Assembly: GCA_019009955.1 (NCBI GenBank)
Contig: CM032230.1
Coordinates: forward strand, 18,221,501 to 18,285,500
DNA from: Riptortus pedestris
Lineage: Eukaryota > Arthropoda > Insecta > Hemiptera > Alydidae
DNA length: 64,000 nt
Direction: 5' to 3'
Shown: positions 22,262 through 31,000 of the stretch, piece after piece
How the letters are laid out: every line of letters starts with the position of its first letter
How positions within the stretch are numbered: the first letter of the stretch is position 1
The notes under the pieces: generated by a model
The model's database searches: none
Told to the model about the DNA's origin: nothing
Seen by the model: only the letters and a program-made list of their open reading frames with translations
Program-made: the position numbers and the translations under genes

Positions 22262-22380
22262 AAGAATAGGTCAAGAAAACTCATGGTACTCGCGGTATAG
22301 AAGACTGTGCCTAGAAAACGCTTGTCGCTGAAGCATATAAGACTGTGTCAAGAAGACGCCAGCTGTTCGGAGTAGATAAG
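22262..22380 (+). repeat. Outlying degenerate copies of the 39-bp minisatellite
   Basis: About three units (TATAGAAGACTGTGCC; TATAAGACTGTGTCAAGAAG; CGCCAGCTGTTCGGAG) lie 0.6 kb from the main array and are more diverged. They suggest an older, larger array from which the uniform block re-expanded. Confidence 0.7.
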
Positions 22381-22589
22381 ACCAAGGTACATATAATATA
22401 AGGTAGGGCCATTTGACGAATAGCCAATCGAATGCAGCAAGCCTGCTACGTCACTAGGACCCAAAACTCAGGGCCGACCAGCTTAAATACGATCAATATC
22501 ACTTGTTGTCTGATTACTTGGTGAATACAAAATTATTAAAATAGTATATGTCTGTAAATGATACAAATTACTTTAGTTGAATATATTTT

Positions 22590-23170
22590 ACTTGAAATAT
22601 TTTTTTTTATTTATTTATTGGAGCTTCGCGGCTTTGGCGATGTTCCTCTAAACAAAAGCTTCATAATTTGAAAATCAAAATAAAACTCAAATGAAAACAA
22701 AACAATACAAAAAAATTAACAAAATTAAACCAAACAGAAATGGAACACAAAACACAAAAGGAAAGCAAAACGTAAAAGGAACACAAACCAGAGAAGGAAC
22801 ACAGAATACAAAAGGAACACGGAACACAAAACATAAAAGGATCACAAAACAGAGAGAAAACACGAAAAACAGAGATGAAATCAAAACAGAAATGGGAAAA
22901 AATAGAAACGCAACACAAAACAGAAACTGGAAAGCAAAAAATAAATGGAACAAAAAAGGCGAAATTAAAAACAAAATGAATGAAACACAAAAACGCCACT
23001 GGAACTCAAAAACAGAAATGGAACTCTAAAGACATAATGGAACTTAAAAACCTAGAATGGAAATCAAAAACCAAAAATGGAACACACCATAGAACGAAAT
23101 AAATAAACAGGGTAACAATCAAAAACAAAATTCAAAGCTTGGAACAAAACTGAAAATCAAAACTATTGGG
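22590..23170 (+). repeat. Purine-rich low-complexity tract with short repeat D
   Basis: It begins with TTTATTTATTTATTGGAGCT, then TCGCGGCTTTGGCGATG (also at 2468-2520). It continues as an A-rich run of quasi-periodic GGAACACAAAAC-like words to about 23170. Long frames on both strands here are compositional artefacts. Confidence 0.7.
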
Positions 23171-23700
23171 TTACATTGGATAAAATATTTAAATATTAAA
23201 TAAATAAATAACTATAATAAAATTGGTTTATAAAATGAATAAAAGAAATTAGATTCCATTAAAAATAAATACATAATAGTTCCTTAAAATTGAGATATAT
23301 TCATTTAAATTTAAAAATCGTAATTTTTCAACGTAATTAACACAATACAAAGAAAAACTATACTATAATAAGACGAAATGTTCAAAAATGTAAACAGTAA
23401 CGACTACTATTATATAAACAAATTAAAGTTAATAACATTGAAACTAACCATGCAATAAACTAAGATATCCAGTTACTAGAATATAAGTTATAAATTACTT
23501 TAAACATCAACTAGTCCATTCAGGTACATGATTTTCAAAGGCTATCATGGGCATGTAGTCCTTCTTGATCTAAAAAGATGCTTATATTAGGATCACAAGG
23601 AATCCTTGGTTCCAGTTTTATCCTTCTGGTCCAATGTAATGAAGTTAAAGCCTATGCATTGAAGTCCCATAGAATAAATAACTGTGAAGGAAACGTATTA
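23170..23700. other. No gene seen; AT-rich, with a 50-bp echo of the P-element-like remnant
   Basis: AT-rich DNA. At about 23538-23592 the sequence AAAGGCTATCATGGGCATGT followed by AGTCCTTCTTG repeats the P-element-like stretch at 23799-23850, indicating a local duplication or a second remnant. Confidence 0.5.
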
Positions 23701-24525
23701 TCATTACTAATAGACCATGGGAAATAAATTCCTATACTGCACTATAAGAAACATTACATGAAAATAATTCTGTTTCTTAAATTTTATCTTACCTTTTAAA
23801 AGGCTGTCATTGGCATGTTGTCCTTCTTGTAATAAAAATATGCTAATATTCTTAATAATATTTCTGCGGTATTGGTATGCTCTTTTTGAAATAGATAGAA
23901 AAGTTAGAGCCTTGGCAATATCCTCATTTGTCCAACGGCCTTTTACTTTTTTGTTTAGTAAGCACTGAATTTGAGCTTTGGATAATATTGGGTAACAAAT
24001 CCTTTCCATTTCTTCTTTCACTGAAATTCCTCTTCTTTTTATATTGATTTTTAGAAGGTGATTATCTGATAGCAATCTAGTAACTTCTTTTTTCAAATTA
24101 ATGTTTTTACTTTTTAAATTTTTTACTTTCATCAGCGAGGAATTTAATTTGGATTCATATTCAGAAACTTTATTCTTTAAGAGAGTTCACTTTTTGAGTC
24201 AGAAGTAGAGCTAGTAGATGTTTGTTTACTTACGGAAGATACTGGTAAATTTAAATGAGGCACAGCTTCTTCTTTTAATTTCAATCTATTTGGAACATAG
24301 CATAACAATTCTGCTTGTAAATTCCTTTCATAATCACTATCACTGAAATGTTCTGAACAAACCAGAGAAATATCAGGATTAAATTTCAAATCTCCTCGTC
24401 TACACAGGACTACCCACTGTTCCTTAATGTCTGGGGTTTTCGAGAATCGGTGATAAGACACAGACTTGCATGATTTCCTAGGGTTGTTGGAACATGTTGC
24501 TACAGCACAATCACTCGGCATTTTG
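23700..24525 (-). pseudogene. P-element-like THAP transposase fragment
   Basis: The minus strand starts MPSDCAVATCSN at 24521. It shows the C2CH THAP finger: C5, C10, WVVLCRRGD, LVCSEHF, then RLKLKEEAVPHL. After about 114 codons the frame breaks near 24177. It continues in another frame as a basic coiled-coil (KNKVSEYESKLNSS...) and then QIQCLLNKKVKGRWTNEDIA and SKRAYQYRR, the P-element transposase helix region. The catalytic domain is absent. The gene is broken, although the THAP finger itself is intact. Confidence 0.75.
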
Positions 24526-25114
24526 CAATAAAATTACTTTTAACAATAGAAAATAAAACAATTCACTAAAAGGCAACAATGTAAACAAAGCCGAACTCGC
24601 TGAAATGTGGCAATTAGTCATGCGCCAAAGTTGCAATAAGTCCGTCACGCAGGGGCAGCGTAAACTAAGCAGATTTCCCACGTGAAGTTATACAGTAGAT
24701 AAATCTGCCCAATAACAACTGTTGTAGTAAGGTATCTCTAAACCTATTCAAGAGAGACGAGTAGTTATGGAAACGGCCACCAGAGCTCTCGGCGGAACGT
24801 CCCGAACATAGCCGATCATACACAGAATACAAATGCAAATATCTCGGTTAATATTCAAGATAGAGAATAAATGTATAGAACAATATTTATAGTAAATTTA
24901 ATTTGCAATAAGATTGGTTCAATACGATTTTTCGATCCGACGCATAATAACGGAGATATTTCGAATTTTCAAAAATCACCCCCTCTAACCCCCTCCCCTC
25001 CTACTGGTCCGATTTCAGCCATTAACGAACATGATCTTTATTTTTACACAAAACTATTAAAATTCGAGTTTGGTAACGATCAAACAAAAATTGCGACCGC
25101 TAGAGCGTTAACAG

Positions 25115-25145
<31 letters not shown>

Positions 25146-26365
25146 GATTTTTCTTGCAAAAATTCGACAAAATTGTCCGAAGCTGTGTCAAAGAGATATT
25201 AGGTTTACCTTCAGATACTCCGGACAGTATGTTGTACTCTGCAAGAAATGTTAGAGGTTTGGGGCTATTCAAAGCACAATGGGATGCATTCTTGCAACAC
25301 ATAAATATGTGCATCACGCTTCAGAATGACGGCAATAGGTATATTCAAGAAACAAGAGATTTTAACCAAGAAATAAGGACATGCCTCGAAAATTTGAATC
25401 TGACAACAGTGAAAGAAAATTATAATGTGCGACAGTTTAGGAAAAATTTGCGCATCAAGTCATTCATCGAATGGTCGTCTCTCCCTGCAAAAGGAAAAGG
25501 AGTTGAAACATTCAGCGAATGGAAGCAAAGTAATTCCTGGATATTTAACAAAAAGGGCCTATCCTGTTCTGAGTGGACAACAGGTGTAAAGATGAACGTA
25601 AATTTAGTGCCAGTACGCTCAATCGCTGGTAGGAATCTAGGAACAACCCGCTGCAGACATTGCAGTGAGTATGAAACCCTCCCTCATGTCCTAGGTTCTC
25701 GCCAGTGGGGAGAGCTGTTGCGCAATTCATGTCATCACGAAGTCCCCTCTGAAATAGCAACACTCATAAAAAAATATCACCCAGATTGGGAAATATTTCA
25801 AGAAGTTAGTTGCTTGTCTGAAGATGGCTCTCAGAGACGTGCCGACATCATTATAATTAATAAGAAGGGCAAATCAGGACATATACTACATCCTACAGTA
25901 AGGTTTGAAACAGGAAATTCTCAAGCAATTAAGGTTGATTTAGAGAAAAAAAAGATTTACGAACCTTGCTGTAGGTATCTAAAAGAAAAATACCAAGTTG
26001 AAAATTGGAGCGTCGACGGATTGCTGTTTGGGGCAAGAGGAGTAATCCCAAAAAAAACGGCCGACTTACTCCAAGAATAGAAGAAGAAGAAATATGCCAA
26101 ATGTCGACATCAGTTTTAAAGAAAAGTATCAGAATGATTAACCATCACTTGTACAAAATAAAATAAAGCTCTACATAAGCTGTCCTCTAAAACTAGTCAC
26201 TCACCATCGCAAAATTTAATTAAATCAAATTAATTCCCTACAAAAAAAATTCAGCATATATAAAGCATTTACAATTTTTATTTTACCTATATACCCTGGT
26301 GGGCTGATTAGGAGGCAGACCCAAACGGGTACCCTCAAAATGGGGACAGCTTGTTATTTGATTTG
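25146..26365 (+). mobile_element. R2-type non-LTR retrotransposon, 5'-truncated, nested in H1
   Basis: It contains the C-terminal 308-codon coding part plus a 3' tail of about 285 bp ending GGGGACAGCTTG...GATATAT. It is 5'-truncated within the RT thumb, as expected of target-primed reverse transcription. It is flanked on both sides by (AT)n of the host H1 element. A reversed relative lies at 9107-10082 and a shorter 3' copy at about 53175-53490. Confidence 0.75.
25154..26080 (+). pseudogene. R2-like RT thumb, zinc knuckle and restriction-like endonuclease (partial, open)
   Basis: A 308-codon open frame. FDKIVRSCVKEILGLPSDTP and RNVRGLGLFKAQWDAF (residues about 3-47) match the RT thumb region. 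LVPVRSIAGRNLGTTRC and CSEYETLPHVLGSRQW (about 155-190) are the CCHC knuckle, with the last Cys changed to Arg. QRRADIIIINKKGK and ILHPTVRFETG (about 232-262) are the PD-(D/E)XK-type endonuclease core, with the expected Asp of LDPTVRFE changed to His. The reversed relative keeps both the Cys and the Asp, so this copy is probably catalytically dead despite its open frame. The RT palm is absent. Confidence 0.75.
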
Positions 26366-26708
26366 ATATATATATATATGTATATAATTTTGAACGGACC
26401 TCATTTTCGTCATCTCCTGGGTAGGATCGATGGACATTTGAAGAAATTTTTCGAAACTCGCGTCATGAGTACAACTTCAATAGCTGATTTCCCCTAAGGG
26501 AAATCTGCTAAAAACGTTACGATCTGAGTGTCTACCAAAGACACCTCTTGTTAAGAAGACCCTTGTTCCTTCTTATTATATGCTCCCTCAATAAGCGAAG
26601 TCTATTTGATTGCCTTTCTCAATTGATTCTATTGTTATTCCGTGTAAAGGGGGAGGGGGTAAAAGTTTTAATAATATAAATCCCAGGATGGATTAGTCAC
26701 CCATCCTA

Positions 26709-26770
26709 GAAAAGCCCGTCAAGCAGGGGCTGCGTAAACTAAGCAGATTTCCCTCGTGAAGTTAAGTAAA

Positions 26771-26817
<47 letters not shown>

Positions 26818-27547
26818 CTGATAACACAACACCACCGTGAATAAATACAAGCGGAAATAAGAAATGTTTCGGCCAATTTCAATAACCTGCCTACAGGAAG
26901 CGTTAGGTTAGAAATGTAAACAAACAGGTCTGCCCGCCTCACACCGGAAAGAAAAACATTACTGAAATATATCAGAATATAACATATTAATTTCATTGAG
27001 AAATATTTACTATATCTAGTACTATAATTAATAATGAGTCAGAATAATTGTTATCTCAATCAATCAAATTTTAGTAGTCCAAACCCTTAAGAAGGGGGGG
27101 GGGGAGGATCACCAGGACATATTTGCATGTATCTCGTATAATAAAGGTCTCTTGAATACAATTTTTGGTATTTAAACTTCAAAAAATGTGATTTATTATG
27201 TAGCAGAGAATTGTTTATGTAATATAAGTAGAAGTGGCGGTTTGCTGATAGCTGAAAACTGAAAAATGCAAATATCTCGGCTAATATTCATGATAGTGAA
27301 TAAATGTATATAACAATATTTGTAGTACATTTAATTTTATATAAGATTGATTCTATACAATTTTTCGATCTGACCCATAATAACGGAGATATTTCGATTT
27401 TTCGAAAATCCTCCGCTCTAACCCCTCCCCCCTCCCACGGGCCGATTTCAGCCGTTAACGAACTTGATCTTTCTTTTTACATAAAACGACTAAATATCCA
27501 GTTTTGTAACGATTAAACAATAATTGCGACCGCTAGAGCGGTAACAG

Positions 27548-27597
<50 letters not shown>

Positions 27598-27721
27598 TTT
27601 TGAACGGACCTCATTTTCATCATCTCCTGGGTAGGATCGATGGACATTTGAAGAAAAATTTCGAAAATCGCGTCATGAGTACAACCTCAATAGCTGATTT
27701 CCCTTAAGGGAAATCTGCTAA
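26709..27721 (+). mobile_element. H1 element, enlarged, ending next to the STEEP1 promoter
   Basis: The 5' end CCCGTCAAGCAGGGGCTGCG is at about 26709, with an (AT)n tract at about 26772-26812. Then comes about 270 bp of unrecognised sequence (26815-27080) that may be an insertion. H1 central and CGCTAGAGCGGTAACAGAC blocks follow, then a second (AT)n at 27551-27592 and the full 3' block. The exact 20-bp palindrome and TGCTAA end at 27721, about 210 bp before the STEEP1 start codon. Confidence 0.65.
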
Positions 27722-27933
27722 AAAGTAAGGCTCAATCACTAAAGGCCATAGAAGATTGATATCGAGCAATTGGTGTATCGATCTTGTATATTCTTTGGTG
27801 AGAATATAACCACAGAAAAGCCTCCACTGTCTTTGTTTATATTTAAGATTATACTGTATTTACTTCAAGCCTACTGAAGTGAAGTGTTAGTTTTAAAATA
27901 TTTATGTGAGGTGTAGTGAAATATTAGTGAATA

Positions 27934-28054
27934 ATGCCTAAAGTTGTATCTCGGAGTATTGTTTGCTCAGACACCAAAGATCAAGAAGAATACAGCGAGG
28001 AAAAGCCACTTCATACTTATTATTGCATCTGTGGACAGATGACTCTTATCTTAG
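27934..28054 (+). CDS. STEEP1: STEEP1 exon 1
   Basis: Residues 1-40 plus one base. The ATG is in the context GAATAATG. It encodes [10 protein letters not shown]... to [10 protein letters not shown]. The donor is TTAG|GTTTTT, phase 1; Asp41 is completed by exon 2. Confidence 0.95.
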
Positions 28055-31000
28055 GTTTTTATACAATCAAATATTTTTCTTAATTAACTTGCTAACATTT
28101 GGGGCTCAGGTTGGCCATGCGAGTTAAAGCGTTGACCTTTATCTCACATGGTAAACCTAGAGTGGCGAGTTCGATTCTTGCCTGGGCAAAGGAAATTATT
28201 TAGTGACGAAATTCATTAAATAACGTCCTAAAACCCCACCCTGGCTAGAAAAGGGTGGTAACCTGTAGATAACCCGTCCCAATTAGCCTAAGTTGCACAA
28301 AATGGACGTTAATAAATAATAATAATAATAATAATTAACTTGCCTCTTGATTACTCTCATTTTTATTTAGCAGAATATTGTATAAATGTGCATTGTATCT
28401 TTGCTGATTAAAACTGTATTCTTATTTGTCTTGAGGTTGATATGAATATCTACAACAATTTTTAAAAATGATTAAATGAACCCCAAGTATCATGACAGAA
28501 AAAAAGATCATTTCATTAATTATGTTTAAAAATTCAATGAATTATAAAATTTGACAACAAGATTTAAAAATATTTACATAATTACAGCTGAAAAACTGTA
28601 AACAAAATTGTATCACATAGTTAAAAAGAGAACCAAAGTTCTTAACATTAATATTCAAACAGATTATTTTAAAATACAAACAAATTTTGTTTTTAGCACT
28701 CATGCACCTCGATTACGAAGATTTGAAGAGATTTTTATTTGATTTTGTCAAACTTAATATGAATAGTTCCTTTTCCCGAGAAAAATCATTAAATAAAAAC
28801 TAAGAAAACATTGCTTACAACAAAAGAAATATTGCTTATCAAGTAGAACAATGACAACTAAATTTTAGTAAAATACATTTTATTAAAATTAGAAAACATG
28901 TTATTAAAATTAAATTATTTATTAACTCCACTTTTTGCAACTAATGCAAATTGAGACGGGTTCTCTACAGGTTACCACCCTTTTCTAGCCAGAGTGGTAC
29001 TAAGGTTTTTACTTAATGAATTCCGTGACTAAATAAATTCCTATTTCCCAGGTGGGAATCGAACTCTCCCCTCTAGGTTTACCATGTAAGATTAAGGTCA
29101 ACGCTATAGCTCACATGGCTAACCTGGGCCCCAACAGGTTATTATTGTCTGAAAGACTTGATTAATTGAAATAAATAAATATAAAATATTTGTAAAATGT
29201 TATTTATTTCAATCGTAATTTGCTTTCTAATTTTATTAAAATTTTATAGCTGTGTCATTGTTATAATGGATGAGTGATTTTAGTATAAAACTATAATAAC
29301 AATGATAGTGTCTATGTTTGTAATACTGACTCAAAAGTACAATGAACTTCTTTTTTTTTTCTAGCTGGGCTCACATGAATAAATTTCTTTCTCCATTCAC
29401 ATAAATTATGTTATGTCTGAAATAAATTATGTGAAGGAAAGAGTCTTATTTTCCTGACTCATGCCTGTCGATAAAATTTAAAATAAAAATGGAATCAAAA
29501 ATATTAAAAAAAAAAAAAAAAAAGGATATCCTCTTTCTAAGTTTGTTAATGGATGTGGGGTTGTGCTAAATGGCACGAACGAAAAGTAAAAGGATACTAC
29601 CTTGGGCAACTACCTTCTCTACCTTTTTATGCTACATTGTCCAGATCTGGGCTATCGCTAACTTTTAATACAATTTTGTCATTTATAAATTCTAGAAGTG
29701 TTATTTAAAAAAATAAAGTGATTTCCTTTTTATTAGGATTTAATAATCGTCTAAACTAGTGGCCAAGAGGTCATGTTGATATAACCTCGATGACAGATAC
29801 TCTCTATTCTCACTATAATAGAGACCATGGTTTGTCGTATGGAATTATATTTTTGAATTTCGAAGAGGGAAACCTGGATGGGCAGGCTTAGATTGTATTT
29901 TTAAATCATTCTTTGTTAGTTGTCTGAAGTGATATTCTTGCCTGTATTGAACACCTTGCCACATATTTAGTTCAGTTTGATAATATACGTATGAAATAAT
30001 GTTTGATTATAAACATTTATGAGGATTGGAAATGTTGTAGATTGTCCGATAGAGAAGCTACCGCTAAGGAAAAGGGACGGAGCGAGAGTGCTAGATGGGA
30101 GCAAACATGCTAATAAGATAATATGTGATCCCGATGAAACGGTTCACATTCGGCGGCCAGCCGGAATCGAACGACAGTTTAGAATGAAATGCAAAAAGTA
30201 AGTATGCCATCAGAACATACGTTCCAATATTTTCACTATAGAGTAATGAATCCACTATTTCTTTAGTAGAAGTTGTGGGGGCTCAGTATAACCAAATTAG
30301 TTGAGATCTTAGTGACGACCTCATTAAATAAAATGCTTAGTCCCACCCTGAATAGAAAAGGGTGGTAACCTATAGAAAACCTGCCACCACTAGTCTTAGA
30401 AGCACAAAATGGGCGTTAAAAAATAACAAACTGATTAATTCTTTCCTCTGAAGCTTTACTCTTCAAATTCTACTCCCGACCTTTGTGGTTTCAAGAGAAG
30501 ACCATTATTGTCTAAATTTACATCTTGAAGTATCATCCTATCAGCTTTATTTTATTAATGAAATAGAAAGTTTTGGGAGGCTGACTTATGATTGTTTTGT
30601 TATTTGTTAATGTCCACTTTGTGTTACTAAGGTTAATTGGAATGGGCTAGCTATAGGTTACCACCCTTTTCTAGCCACGGTGTGACTAATAATTTTATTT
30701 AATGTGTTCTTTATTAAATAAATTCCTAATGCTCCAGTGAGGATCGAATTCACGACTCCAGATTTACCTTAACTCACTTGGCTAACCTGAGCCTCTGAAT
30801 GGCTGACTTTTGAGAGAATAATTAATTTATTAATACTCACTTAATGCTGAGGCTTAGATGAGAGACCACAGTAATAAAATCTAGACCCTAGAAAGCAAAA
30901 TGCATTTAAAAATTTGCGTTTTTAAGCACATATGAAATTTTTTTTTAAAATAGTATTATTTACTGAATGTGTATTCCATCCATTCCTATAATAAAAAAAA

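Larger units (their letters stand above)
24641..26511 (+). mobile_element. H1 element split by an R2-type insertion
   Basis: The 5' half runs from TCCGTCACGCAGGGGC at 24641 to an (AT)n tract at about 25121-25145. The 3' half resumes with (AT)n at about 26366-26390, the TTTGAACGGACCTCATTTTC block, and the terminal palindrome (one base changed, CCCCTAAGGGG-like) plus TGCTAA at 26511. Joined without the insert it would have the usual H1 structure, so the R2-type sequence lies in the microsatellite. Confidence 0.75.

Noticed and set aside
22661..23029. Phe/Cys-rich and Lys/Asn/Thr-rich frames as a membrane or secreted protein
   Set aside because: Both strands of an A-rich low-complexity tract; composition alone explains the open frames.
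28098..28200. A functional tRNA gene
   Set aside because: The A- and B-box-like sequences belong to a SINE with many copies here, a conserved non-tRNA body and a TAA tail. No acceptor stem closes.
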